A DNA stretch of 64,000 bases, taken from the NCBI RefSeq assembly GCF_022965805.1, contig NC_133103.1, positions 47,871,693-47,935,692 of the forward strand. Direction: 5' to 3'. This DNA is from Primulina eburnea. Its lineage: Eukaryota; Streptophyta; Magnoliopsida; Lamiales; Gesneriaceae. The position numbers were made by a program, and so were the translations under genes. The notes under the pieces are model-generated. The model was not told the DNA's origin. It searched no databases and worked only from the letters and a program-made list of their open reading frames with translations. Of the stretch, positions 35,807 through 47,995 are shown piece after piece; positions within the stretch are counted from its first letter, which is position 1, and each line of letters opens with the position of its first letter.

Positions 35807-36625
35807 TTACAATCTTCGGGAAAGCTTCTGGGGACAGACTTTAGCAAAGTGTCCCGACTGTCCACAAATATTGCATCTACCAGTCACTCCCTGGCATTGC
35901 TCGGTGGGATGTCTCCCTCCGCAAGTCCTGCAATAGACTTCAGTATGACTAGGACTGGAACAACTTGAGCTAGAGGAACCACTTCCCATCTTCTTGAATG
36001 GCTTCTTCCGAGCTTTCAGCAAATCTTGCTTCCCACTCGTACTGCCGTGATCATATCGAAGAGGGGATTGTTGTGCCTGAAGTGGCTTCACACACAACCT
36101 TGTCAATTGTCTAATCAGACTCGCCTCAGCTCTCTTTGCTCTACTCAGGATGTCAGCAAAATGGTAAGGTCGCTGCAGATTCATAAATGCAACTACCTCC
36201 GAATTCAACCCTCTGATGAACTGATTTACTACAGCTTCATCATTTCCAGCTATCTGAGGAGCAAAATGCAGTAGAGTAGAGAATTTGGCGGTATATTCAT
36301 CAATATTCAACTGACCTTGGCTCAAATTCTCAAACTCTGCTTTCTTGTCCTCTTGGTACGATACTGAGAAAAATCGTCGATAAAATTCAGTTCTGAATAT
36401 TTCCCACGAAATCACTGTACCTCTCTGTGCCCACATTCTTCTACTGGTAATCCACCAACTCCTGGCGGCTTCTCGTAACTGATAAGGCACCATTTTAACT
36501 CTCTGTTCATCTGTACAATCAAGTAAATCAAACAAGATTTCTATATCATCAAACCAATTCTGACAGTCTTCAGATGTCTGGGTACCATTCAGAACCGGCG
36601 GCTGTAATAACTCAAATTCTTTCAT
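35807..36625 (-). CDS. gag: Gypsy Gag, 272 aa, CCHC zinc knuckle; upstream part of frame lacks its ATG
   Basis: Minus-strand frame with a retrotransposon gag domain: LLQPPVLNGTQTSEDCQNWF, MVPYQLREAARSWW, FRTEFYRRFFSVSY, EFENLSQGQLNIDEY and VNQFIRGLNSEVVAFM. A basic and serine-rich stretch follows, then the knuckles CRTCGGRHPTEQC and CNICGQSGHFAKVC near the C-terminus. Gag builds the particle and binds RNA. The same frame stays open upstream to 36706 and reads PPRRFPERGSTSSEQ, typical of gag N-termini; the codon before it is ATA (36706-36704), where an ATG is expected. Translation could instead begin at ATG 36625. Unlike pol, gag is well preserved. Confidence 0.87.
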   Translation of the reverse strand: MKEFELLQPPVLNGTQTSEDCQNWFDDIEILFDLLDCTDEQRVKMVPYQLREAARSWWITSRRMWAQRGTVISWEIFRTEFYRRFFSVSYQEDKKAEFENLSQGQLNIDEYTAKFSTLLHFAPQIAGNDEAVVNQFIRGLNSEVVAFMNLQRPYHFADILSRAKRAEASLIRQLTRLCVKPLQAQQSPLRYDHGSTSGKQDLLKARKKPFKKMGSGSSSSSCSSPSHTEVYCRTCGGRHPTEQCQGVTGRCNICGQSGHFAKVCPQKLSRRL

Positions 36626-37052
36626 CTTTTCTTCTAGCTGAGTTTCTGATGCCTCTATCTGTTCAGACGAAGTACTACCCCTTTCTGGAAATCTCCGAGG
36701 CGGTATATCTGAATATCAAACAAATCAATATACAATCTGTATAATCTGTCTCAGCCCTCCTCTGATCATATACCCCTGATTCAGACTCGGTTCTGATCCA
36801 GGCTTAGTAATTACATGCTGAAATCAACTCAGATACAAAAAACATGTAATAGGAAAAATAGTAAATCATGCTAGCACAGACAATGTAAATCAACATTGAA
36901 ATAATTCTCATGCTAGCAATCACATGCAAGGAAAGAAAATTCAATCTACCCCGCTCATTCTCTTCTATCTCAGTCTAAAGAATCTATCAACTCTGACTAT
37001 CTCAATCTAAAGGATCTATCGCTCTGATAATCTAAGTCTAAAGGAACTATCA

Positions 37053-37064
37053 GCTCTGATACCA
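37053..37064 (-). promoter_or_regulatory. Gypsy primer binding site
   Basis: Minus strand TGGTATCAGAGC, initiator tRNA-Met type, 5 nt after the end of the 5' LTR. Confidence 0.9.
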
Positions 37065-37069
37065 CCTGT

Positions 37070-38728
37070 TGTGGGGACCCGGACGCTGATCATTTTCTTA
37101 ATCATCGTTGGGATTTAATTATCAGTTCTGATAAACAGGGTCTAAAAATTTTTCTTTTAAAATATAAGTGCGGAAGGTAATGGCATCTAAATAATATACA
37201 TATCTGTATAAAAGTACAATAATGTACAACAGTCTTTCAATTAATCTAAGGTTCAACTACTAAAGTTCTAGTAATAAACCCTATCTATATCCAAGTCCGG
37301 AATCACCACGCTAAACTCATCTTCTCTCATCATCTTCTTGACCCCGATCCAGCCCCACCTGTTGTCATGCACACATACAAAACAAGACAACAGCCGGATA
37401 ACTCCGGTGAGAATAAATCCCAGTATAAAACATGGTAAGCATGTATAGAAACAATCTAAATCTTAAAACATGCTATCATGATCATATTCAGAAGTAATAG
37501 ATTTCATCATCTATGAAATCAAATCAAATAAGCATGCAACTCGAATCTGATAAACATGCAGCTCAAATCCAATCATAAATACATGCTGTCATAACTGAAA
37601 GCAATAAACATGGGTTTCATAGTCTATGAAACCACCTCTATAAACACATGCAATTCTAGTCAAATCATGTCTAGACTCAACTCAACTACAACTCTAGGGA
37701 TCCCGGGGTGAATAAGACGTCACTGTCTGTCACCTACCCTCCCAATCGGGGTGACGTACGTCTTATTCCTAGACTTCGGTCATATCTGTATCGAATAATC
37801 TACAATAGGAGGGTGTCTGCTCCTATGTAACGATACACCGAACGTCTAGAAGTCTGACTATCTGTCAAACTTTCCTATCTCAAATGCAATGTATAACAAT
37901 CTGTAAACAAAGCATAAATATCTTAAAATGCAATGTATAACAATCTGTAAACAAAGCATAATATAAACAATAAAGCTAGTATGTGATTTTTGCTGGGAAA
38001 CTCAAATAGGATCTTATTTGAGTTGTGTCTTCCCGAATATCACATGAATTATACCTTTGTCGTCCCGGTCTGACGAAGACGATGACCTGTATTCAAATCT
38101 GTCCATCTCGAATCTGAAATGACAATATCGAATACATAGTATCAATGAATAACTCAATTCACAATCTGTTCTGATCAATACTCAATTCAGTATAAAATCT
38201 GATCAATGTCTGAACAAGATACAATCTGAGTCATATCAATAATATCACAATCTAATCGAAATCATATCTGAATCTGATCAATCTAAATCAATTGATGTTT
38301 CGACGGCATAACAATACAATCTGAATAACCCCGTCAATCTGAACATCACATATATAATTCTAGAACCCATAATCTGTGTCAATACAATTCGTAATCTGAA
38401 TACTAACACAATTCTGATATAGAATTTCAGTGAATATCTTTCAAAAATCATAACAATTACAGAAATGGTCTGTTCTTTAATCTGACTTCAATTCTATAAT
38501 ATTTACGGTAGCAGAAACATCATATCTGATTCATATTCAGTTCTGACCATATCATAATTTCAAATCTTGTCTAACCGTAATAAAACTTACGTCCAGTTGT
38601 AGCCTACGTCGATAGGAACTCGGTACTGAAGTCAGATTTAAAATCTAACGGACAGATTGAAATATAAAGGCGTAAGGATTTAGAGCTTTCCTTCCTCGGT
38701 TCTTTTCTTTCTTCCTTCTGAAGAATTC

Positions 38729-38803
<75 letters not shown>

Positions 38804-39101
38804 GCTGCATGTTGAAGAAACGTGTCACTTTCTTCAAACTTTTAAAGCGGCGCTCGGGCGGTTAAACATTACCGCCCGAGCGCCGAACTTTCTGCCCGGT
38901 ACTTTCAAAATGCACCCTTGGCGCTCGGGCGGTCAAAAATTACCGCCCGGGCGCCACTACCTCTGTCCAAAACTCGTGTAATTAGTATGCTTTGCCCAAT
39001 CTGGTCTCGCAATGGCCCGGCTACATCATTCAATTTCATATAATCTCAATCATATTAATTAATCAACGTCTGATTACAGGAATTAATTCTCGGGCATTAC
39101 A
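37070..39101 (-). repeat. Gypsy 5' LTR
   Basis: About 2032 bp, matching 23870-25930 except for scattered substitutions and a shorter (TA)n tract (38733-38800). The GC-rich hairpin pair is at 38849-38884 and 38920-38955. GTTAA follows at 39102-39106. Confidence 0.92.
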
Positions 39102-39106
39102 GTTAA

Positions 39107-40560
39107 GCTACGATAGCTCGGTTTTTGAAATATTAAACAACGATAAATTAAATCGAGTTTTGTTTTCAAACCAAGCGGAAGACACTCAAAATAATTCTTC
39201 GTAGAAACTGATTAAACATTTAAAGAATTTAAAAACATATGCAAGTTAAATAAGTAAAAATATTTTGGTTGAAGCATTTTACACAATGTTATCAAACAAT
39301 TTGTATGCAATATTTTGGCATTTGAAAAACATAAAATGTTTCAACAATGCATATTTAAAAACAGTGAAAACGATAAGTAAATGCAATTAATAAATAGACA
39401 CAAATTTGTTTATGGATGTTCGGAGACTAACAATTCCTACGTCACCCCTTTATCCCCTTGCGAAGGATCTACTAGAAGACTTTGATTTATATAACACATT
39501 GTACAAACCCATTTCAACTTAAGATTTATCTCTTGCCTAATTGAAACTCCTAACACACTCTCGATTATAGGCTGCAACCTCACAATCCGCATAATATTTA
39601 ACGTCTCTTATGCCAAAAATACAAACACAATCTTTAATATCTTTGTGTGAAGATTCACTCAGCTAAACTTTGAATTTCAACTCTCTTGTATATGTGTGAG
39701 TGATTGTGTGTGAGGAATTCATCCTTTAAAATGTACATCTTAAATATATCCTCACACAAGGGCTTGTGCTCTCAAATAGCAGATTTCTTCATGATAGCTG
39801 CCAATGCTTTGAATCCCCTTCAAAAGCTCTTGTTTGATCTTCAAGATGTTGCCCAACAATGATATATACGTCAGACACAAGAATATGATCGTTTGTAAAA
39901 TTTTTGTAATGTTTCTGAAATTGCAACGGTCAAATCGGCCTAGCTAGACATTTTCCCGAGCTTAAACTGGTTGGTCAATGGTTCAAACTGGTCAGCGTTT
40001 GAAAACTGGTCAGCGGTTGAAACCGTTTAGCAGTTGAAAACTGGTCACCTGTTCAATCTGGTCAGCATCTCAACCGCAGCTCAACTGGTGTGTTGTGCAG
40101 AACAAGTAGTTTCATCGTCATTTATCATCATCTTAAGTTTCGATTTAGAATTCGACTTCTGAAGATGATTTGTATATCATTGTCTTATCTTTCTAACGCA
40201 TACTGAATCGGTTCATTCCAATAATTGAGCTGAGAGATATGACCACAATACTGCAACTGCTCATACCCAATTGATTGCTATTTTCCAGCAATCAGTTTGG
40301 TCATTCATCGAACAGTTTGGCCTGGATAGTATCCGATTTTGCCCAACTGACGTGATATACAATTTTTTTCAAAATGAGTTTTCTGATTAGTGAAAATTGA
40401 CGGATTGTCATTTGAATGATCCCATTGAGAGATATCATCAAAATACCGAAACTCGTCAGAAGTTCGTTTTGACTAAATTCAACTTCAGTTTCTTTCTTGT
40501 GTTTGTAACTGCACACATGAATAAATATGTTAGAAATACAATAACAAATTTGGGAACATC
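39107..40560. repeat. Repeat-like sequence, possibly part of another LTR retrotransposon
   Basis: The DNA the gypsy element landed in continues here. Phrases such as TTTATGGATGTTCGGAGACT and CTACTAGAAGACTTTGATTT (39410-39490) look like retrotransposon leader sequence, but no domain or LTR pair is visible. At 39965-40090 the motif ACTGGTCAGC(G/A)GTTGAAA is repeated imperfectly five or six times. Identity uncertain. Confidence 0.4.
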
Positions 40561-41353
40561 AAAATCAAGATTGCGAACATGAAATGCTCCAATAATTTCA
40601 TACAAAAAATTATGTATATATTCATGTTAAAATTTAATTTACATTCACATATCGTTTGCAAATATATATTTGTTACTATTATTATTTTAACATATATATA
40701 AATATATGACTTATAATTATGAATTTTCTAATATACATGTGTTTAAGTTAACAAAAATTAAGTCAATAGTTTTTTTAATGAGTTCCTCTGTAGTTCACTG
40801 TGCATCTTAAATGGTTTTGGATATTAATATACATCGAATTCATCAATTTACAACTGATTTTTTTTTTTTTTGCTGCAGTTAAAATTGGTTGCTGAAACGA
40901 GTGGATTTTTCATTGTTAATAATGACTATTTATAGTTTCTAACTTATTTTTTCATTTTCTTTTCTTTTATTTACATATAAATATATGTAGATTTTGAAAT
41001 ATGTTAAAGATTATTTGTAAAAAAATTTTGAAGATTATTTATAAGAATTTTTTTAACATAAAATATTAATTGAATTATTCTGTGATTGCGGTTTTGTAAT
41101 AATTTTTTTCAGATTAATTTTTTTAATGAATTATTCTTTAATAGTAGTTTTGCTACTTATATCTCTCATTGCTCGGGATAAAAAACTTGGTGTCATGTAT
41201 AGATGCAAGATCATGTATAATTTACTCAATTATTTTCTTTCACTGGTGTAAGACATTTCACACGCTTTAATTAATAATTGGTAATTAATATACATTGAGT
41301 ATTATTTGTTTATTTTCATATCTTTTACGTGCATGTCATTTTGTTTTTGTGAC

Positions 41354-41416
<63 letters not shown>

Positions 41417-42716
41417 TGTTTGCGGGTGTTTTTGTGCTTATTTTTTTATTTACCATGGTTGAAAATATTATATGCATAAATAAAATTAAATCATAATATG
41501 TGATTGATAATCCACATTAATGTCCAACAATTTTATTTTACAATAATTATAAATATTTTTATTTAATGATTGCTTTCATTTTTAAATATAACTAATAAGA
41601 TTTGTGAGATATTCAACTTTTTTGTATTTTTTATTTTTTTCCTACTATTATAAACACATTATATTATTTTTTTATGAAATTTATAATTTTTATATATTTA
41701 AATTATTTTTATTAATTAATATCTATAAATTTGTGAAAATCTTGATATTTTTATTTAGATAATTAAAAAGACTAAAATCTGAAAATTTCTAATAAAATTT
41801 TAAATTATTGTAAAATAATTGTGTTAGGAACTTAAGAATTTTTTATTAATTAATATCAAAAAAATTATGAAGCTCTTGATATTTTTATGTAGATGATAAA
41901 AAATACTAAATATTGACAATAAATTGATTTAACTAATAACTAAATGAATAGTAGCTCAATAATTTAATGATTTCACTTATGATCCATTATGTGTTATGAT
42001 AATATTTTATATAATAATGTTTTTAAAACTAAATATCTATTATTACACAATTTTCGGTTATGTTCTAAAAATGATAAAAATTATGATTGTATTAGTATTA
42101 TTCTACTACGAAACATCATACATACATAGATTTGTTGTCGTGTTTGTTATTTTCAACCTATTAATTAATTTCTTATTATATATGATGAAATTATATACAT
42201 AAAAATAATATTTCCTCTTTTCTACCTATCAATTAATTTATCATTATATATGATGAATTTATATACATAAAAAACTATTTTCCACATTTCAAAATAACAA
42301 AACAGTTATTTAATATCACTCATCTACTACATTGATTAAATTATGTTTACTAGTTCATTTTGAATTATTAGTATGCCTCCAACAAGTATTAATTATGTTT
42401 AAATTATTATTATTATTATTATTAATTAAAATTATTTTTGTGTTCGATGTAATTATTTGATTATTTGAAATAGATTTGATTTAAAGAAATGATTTCTGGA
42501 GTATAAATAACATTCATATCGGATTTGTTATTATTTGCATAATATATCTAGATAAATAAGTTTGTAACATTTTTTTATTATAATTTTTTAATAATTCACA
42601 TCAAGTTACTTTTAGAAAGTTCCAATAATTTGTAAAAAAAAAAAAAAAAATCATGGCCTAATTAGTAATTGGACAAGAAAATTTAATTCAACTCAAAAAA
42701 ATCTTATATTCTTGAG
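40561..42716. other. AT-rich intergenic DNA
   Basis: Very AT-rich, with a (TA)n tract and an (ATT)n tract (42406-42425). Open frames such as 41996-42202 are low-complexity and I give them no function. Confidence 0.6.
41354..41414. repeat. (TA)n microsatellite
   Basis: About 30 TA dinucleotides in non-coding DNA. Confidence 0.95.
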
Positions 42717-42866
42717 TAAGTATCTTGTGAATCGGTATCACGAATCTATCTTCGTGAAATGAGTCATCCATATTTAAAGTGAAAAATAATATTTTTAATG
42801 AATTGGATCAGATTGGATATTCGTCTCACAAAATTGACTCATGAAATCGTATCACGAAAGTTTTGT
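42717..42866. repeat. GTGAGAC dispersed repeat, copy 4 (diverged)
   Basis: Shares GAAAAATAATATTTTTAATG, GGATATTCGTCTCACAAAAT and TTGACTCATGA with the family, but the terminal GTGAGAC blocks are mutated (TTGTGAATCGGTATCACG), so this is an old copy. Confidence 0.65.
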
Positions 42867-43374
42867 ATGTAGTCTAACACCCGAATGGAACCACCAAAGC
42901 TGGAAGGGGAAAAAAAGAACATGGAAATAAAGATGGTACAAGTATGTGAAGAAAAATACAATGACGACAAAATACTCATGTTTAATAAAGTAATAAAATG
43001 TTTTACGACTGCATCATATTGAATTTAAATTTATACATAATAAAAAATAGTAATTTTATGTTAATTTTTCTTGCAAGAATTATAAAAATGTTGTTAATTT
43101 TTTAAACTTTATTTTAAAAACAGCTATTAAATTAATTGTTGAACCATTTTGGAAGATGGAATATGACAAACAGTAACCTCACAAAACTGCCAAAACATTC
43201 TGCATAGATTCCAATTTTCCATGACTTCATCAAAAGATAAATGAATCCGTTTTCACGTACACTACAACCACAAAATACTTCCCACACTCTCACGTTAGCA
43301 CACTTTCACAGCCATTTCTGTGCAGAATCCAACGATCCCACCTCAAGATCTAGCCATTTCCACTGAAAAAAGAA

Positions 43375-43405
43375 AGAAAAGAAAAGAAAGAAAAGAAAAA
43401 ATTCT
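43375..43405 (+). other. Purine (GAAAA) tract in the 5' leader of the receptor-kinase gene
   Basis: Repeated AAAGAAA units lie about 80-110 bp upstream of the start codon. The strand-biased tract is typical of plant 5' leaders; no function claimed. Confidence 0.4.
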
Positions 43406-43486
43406 TCTGTTTCTTGACCAGATTCTTCCCTGTTTTGGGATGGATAATTAGCCATTCTTCCTTTCTTTCAAGATTTGGTTATCAAA

Positions 43487-46400
43487 ATGAAGTCTTTTGC
43501 GGTGTTGATGTTAGCTACATTCCTGTCAGCAGCATTTCTAAGAGGGTGTTTCAGTGAAGAAACTCTGCAACTCAACGACGATGTTTTAGGCCTTATAGTG
43601 TTCAAATCAGCTCTTCAAGATCCTTGGAGAAACCTGGAATCATGGAATGAAGATGAAAACTCCCCCTGTGGATGGAAATTCGTGAAATGCAACTCCAAAA
43701 CAGGCCGTGTCACGGAGATTTCACTCGATGGGCTGGATTTGTCGGGGAAGTTTGGTAGGGGCCTGGAGAAGTTGCTTTCCTTGAAGGTACTTTCTTTATC
43801 CAATAACAAGATTTCGGGTGGTATAAATCCAGAGTTGGCTCTTGTTACAAGTCTTGAGAGGCTGAATCTCAGCAACAATAATCTTTCAGGCAAAATCCCT
43901 TCGTTTCTTGATAACATGAGTTCGATTCAGTTCATTGATCTGTCACAGAATTATTTATCAGGGTCTGTTTCTGATAGCATGTTTGAAAACTGTTCCACTC
44001 TTCGGTTTTTGTCTTTAGCTCGAAATTTTCTTGAAGGACAAATTCCAGGCTCTGTTGCTAAATGTGCTGTTCTGAATCACCTTAACTTGTCAAACAATCG
44101 TTTTTCTGGAAACCCGAGATTTTCCGAGGGAATTTGGTCGCTAACAAGGCTTCGAACGTTGGATCTTTCAAACAATGCTTTATCCGGTTCAGTACCGGTT
44201 GGTATCGCTGTTCTACATAACATGAAACATGTGTTTTTAAACGGAAATCAGTTTTCAGGATCCTTGCCAGCTGATATTGGCCTGTGCCCACATCTAAATA
44301 CATTGGACTTTAGCCGTAATCTCTTCGCAGAAATGATTCCAGAGAGTTTTCAAAGGCTAACAGCTCTTAGTTATTTGAATTTATCCAATAACTTGCTTAC
44401 AGGAGATTTCCCTCAATGGATCAGTAAACTGAGCAACCTGGAATACATTGATTTTTCAAGAAATGGTTTAATGGGATCTCTACCAATGTCAATGGGAGAC
44501 CTGAAATCTTTAAAGTTTCTGAGTCTCTCTGAGAACAAATTGAGTGGAACCATTCCAGAGTCCATGGGAGATTACTCAAGCTTAACAGTAATCAGGTTGA
44601 GAAGAAATGGCTTCAATGGAAGTATTCCCAAGGGGTTATTTGGTATGAACTTAGATGAAATGGATCTTTCACGAAATGATCTTACGGGTTCGATTCCTTC
44701 TGCTTCGAGTAAAATCTTTGAGTCCCTTCAGATATTGGATCTCTCAGATAATAGTCTCACTGGAGAAATTCCAGCAGAAATTGGCCTTTCTGCCAAGCTA
44801 GGATACTTGAATCTATCTTGGAACCATTTGGAATCGAGAATGCCTCCAGAGCTCGGGTATTTTCAGAATTTGTCCGTGTTGGATCTTAGAAACAATGGCT
44901 TAATTGGAGCGGTTCCGGGTGATATATGTGATTCTGTCAGCTTGGCAATCCTACAGCTTGATGGAAATTCATTGACAGGTCCAATTCCTGAAGACATAGG
45001 CAACTGCACTTCACTCTACTTGCTGTGAGCTTTAGAAGTTTTGGTGTTTATATCATAACGCAAGATTTTAACTTTGTCTTTTTAATTTTTTCGATATGTG
45101 ATGTGATCATAAATTGTATTGCAGGAGCTTGTCCCATAACAATTTGAGTGGTCCAATTCCCAGAACAATGTCGATGTTAAACAAGCTCAAGATTCTGAAG
45201 TTGGAGTTCAACGAATTGACTGGAGAAATACCTCAAGATCTTGGAAAGCTTGAAAATCTCTTGATTGCTAATGTATCCTACAATCGGCTTGTGGGTCGAC
45301 TGCCTTCTGGAGGCATTTTTCCAACGTTAGATGTTAGCGCGATCCAGGGTAATTTGGGTATTTGCTCACCTTTATTGAACGGGCCATGTAAGCTTAATGT
45401 CCCTAAGCCTTTGGTTCTTGATCCATATGCTTATGGCAATCTAGGAGGGGATCGAGACAAAACTGATAGCCTACACCCGAGTAGTACCAATTCCACAAAC
45501 TTTAGGCATCACAGGTTCCTTAGTGTTTCATCTTTGGTGGCAATATCGGCTGCAGCTTTGATTGCTGTCGGGGTAATGGTGATAAGCTTGTTGAATGCTT
45601 CGGCTCGGAGGAAGATTTCTTACATAGAGAATGCTTTAGAAAGCATGTGTTCAAGCTCCACAAGATCGGCTAACTTGGCAACTGGAAAACTCGTTCTTTT
45701 CGACTCAAAATCGACTCCTGATTGGCTGAGTACTAGTATTGAACTGATACTAAACAAGGCCACTGAAATTGGTGATGGGGTATTTGGTACGGTGTACAGG
45801 GCTTCATTGGGGAGTGAAGGAACAGTAGTGGCAATCAAGAAACTGGTGACAGGCAATACTCTTCAGTATCAAGAAGAATTCGACAGAGAAGTAAGAATTC
45901 TTGGAAAAGCGAGACATCCGAATCTGATTTCATTGAAAGGATATTACTGGACTCCACATTTGCAGCTTCTTGTATCAGATTATGCAGCTGAAGGAAGCTT
46001 GCAGGGCAAATTACACAAGCAGACGTCGTCTTTTGTCCCACTTCTATGGCCTCACCGGTTCAAGATAGTGCTAGGAACAGCGAAGGGACTCGCCTATTTG
46101 CACCATTCGTTCCGTCCCCCCATCATCCACTACAACATAAAACCTGGCAACATTCTCCTAGACGAGGATCTGAACCCAAAAATTTCCGATTTCGGACTTG
46201 CAAGGCTTCTAACTAAGCTCGATAAGCATGTTGTGAGCAACCGGTTTCAGAGTGCACCTGGATATGTGGCCCCAGAATTAGCATGCCAGAGCTTAAGGGT
46301 CAACGAAAAATGCGACGTATATGGCTTCGGTGTGCTGATTCTTGAGCTGGTGACAGGTAGGAGGCCGGTCGAGTACGGAGAAGATAACGTCGTGATATTG

Positions 46401-46616
46401 AGTGATCATGTTAGAGTTTTGCTAGAACAAGGAAACGTGTTGGATTGTGTGGATCCGGGCATGGGAGAGTATCCCGAAGAGGAGGTTCTTCCGGTACTTA
46501 AACTGGCCTTGGTGTGCACTTCCCAAATACCTTCAAGCAGGCCTTCAATGGCAGAAGTGGTGCAAATACTGCAAGTCATACAGACCCCAGTAGCACACAG
46601 AATTGAAGCTTTCTGA
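43487..46616 (+). CDS. LRR receptor-like kinase, probably catalytically inactive (exons 43487-45024, 45125-46616)
   Basis: Two exons with a 100-bp GT/AG intron encode about 1009 aa. Start chosen: ATG 43487 (MKSFAVLMLATFLSAAFLRG), because it opens a signal peptide. Domains: signal peptide 1-24, LRRNT (LNDDVLGLIVFKSALQDPWR), about 20 leucine-rich repeats to ~600, a membrane segment at ~643-668 (LVAISAAALIAVGVMVISLL), and a cytoplasmic kinase domain ~725-1000. The glycine loop GDGVFGTVY and lysine VAIKK are present, and DFG is intact. The catalytic HRD is replaced by HYN (HYNIKPGNILL, ~844), so the proton-accepting Asp is missing. The protein matches the Arabidopsis At3g28040 type ('probably inactive' LRR-RLK; length and motifs agree). 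It would act at the plasma membrane, probably as a signalling scaffold or co-receptor. Ligand unknown. Confidence 0.93.
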
Positions 46617-47730
46617 GACTCTATGAAGCCAACATGAACATATTTATCTGTTGTGTTTTTGCTTAATTTTATTTGGTAGAAATTGTATCGACACTAGCTT
46701 TTTATTTGCAATTCTAGATTTCATTCTTGCAAATTTTGTTACTTTCACATAAATTAGTGTTAATCTTCAATAGTACTTGCAGAGTTGCATGGCTTAGAAA
46801 GCTGCTCATATCTTAGCTAAAACATCTGTTTTTATGTCTGATCTTGTGGGATGGGTTTGTCCCATCTCCTACACTTCTTTCTAATGTAATTGCTCTTGAT
46901 TTGAATAAATAACATCTCCATTTTCCCAAAAAAAACAAAAAAACAAGCCGGATGTATGTATAGATCTTCCATTCGGGAAGAAATCCGCCGGAGTATAGTT
47001 ACAAACAATAAGACAACCTCCAGGGCTATTTCATATTCGTAAATTAGTCATAAATATTTATGAATCAGTTAAACAGTATTATGAATCAAAAGTTTAGGCA
47101 CTGAATATTTTTAAATGTTATTTTAGGCTACATGCTAATATTACCATTAGGATTGTAAACGAATTAAGCTGAATGTGAAAAAAATTCAACGCTCGAATTA
47201 GACATATTTGATATCGATTTGAAGCTAGAATGGTATTTTTTTAAAAAAAAAAATTAAAAATTGAATTTGACTCGAATTAGAGTTCGAGTTCAGCTCTATT
47301 TGAACTATTGCTAAAAAATAAACACTTGAAAGCCTCGAATATATATATACGTAATTATATTATATTAATAAAATATTATAGCTTGCAAATGTTTACAAAT
47401 TGTCGAACAAAATAATTTGGACTTGAGTGTAAAATGTATCAAGAAATAAAGTGTGTATTATATATATATAAGAAAATAAAAATAATATACTAGTAATATT
47501 CTTTTTAATTAAAAAAATTGTGAAACTGTTTTTGAAAAATACAAAAACTCTTGCAAGAGGGTTTAATGGTCAATTTTGTTATACAGATTTTCTTCCTCGG
47601 TTTTCTACGAAATTTTTTATTTTTTATGTCAAAATATTATTTTTTATTGTAAATATTGACAAAATAAACTCGTCAATAAAATTCGTTTGACCGTCTTACA
47701 AGACACTCCATTTTAAAAAAATCAAAGGTA
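46617..47730 (+). other. 3' flank of the receptor-kinase gene and intergenic DNA
   Basis: A candidate poly(A) signal AATAAATAAC is near 46904, with T-rich DNA before it. No gene seen in the rest. Confidence 0.5.
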
Positions 47731-47893
47731 AAAATTTGTGTGAGACCATTTAACGGGTCGCATTTTGTTAGATTGATAACTTATTTGGGTCATCCATGAA
47801 AAATTATTAATTTTTATACTAAAATTATTACTTTTTTATTGTGAATATTGATAGTGTTGACTCGTCTCATAGATAAAGATTCGCAAGATCGTA
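47731..47893. repeat. GTGAGAC dispersed repeat, copy 5
   Basis: AAAATTTGTGTGAGACCATT, ACTTATTTGGGTCATCCATG, TTATTGTGAATATTGATAGT and GATAAAGATTCGCAAGATCG follow in the family order. The ends are mutated. It lies about 100 bp upstream of the GNAT start codon. Confidence 0.75.
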
Positions 47894-47995
47894 TATTCAT
47901 GGTCAAAACAAACAAAGCCAAAATGATTTTTTTTTTTAAATCAAGAAAAAGGGAACTATGGGCACTTTCTGCCAAAATACGCACAACATATCGAA

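Noticed and set aside
43475..43486. Upstream start (TTG) for the receptor kinase
   Set aside because: The codon is TTG, not ATG. ATG 43487 directly opens a good signal peptide.
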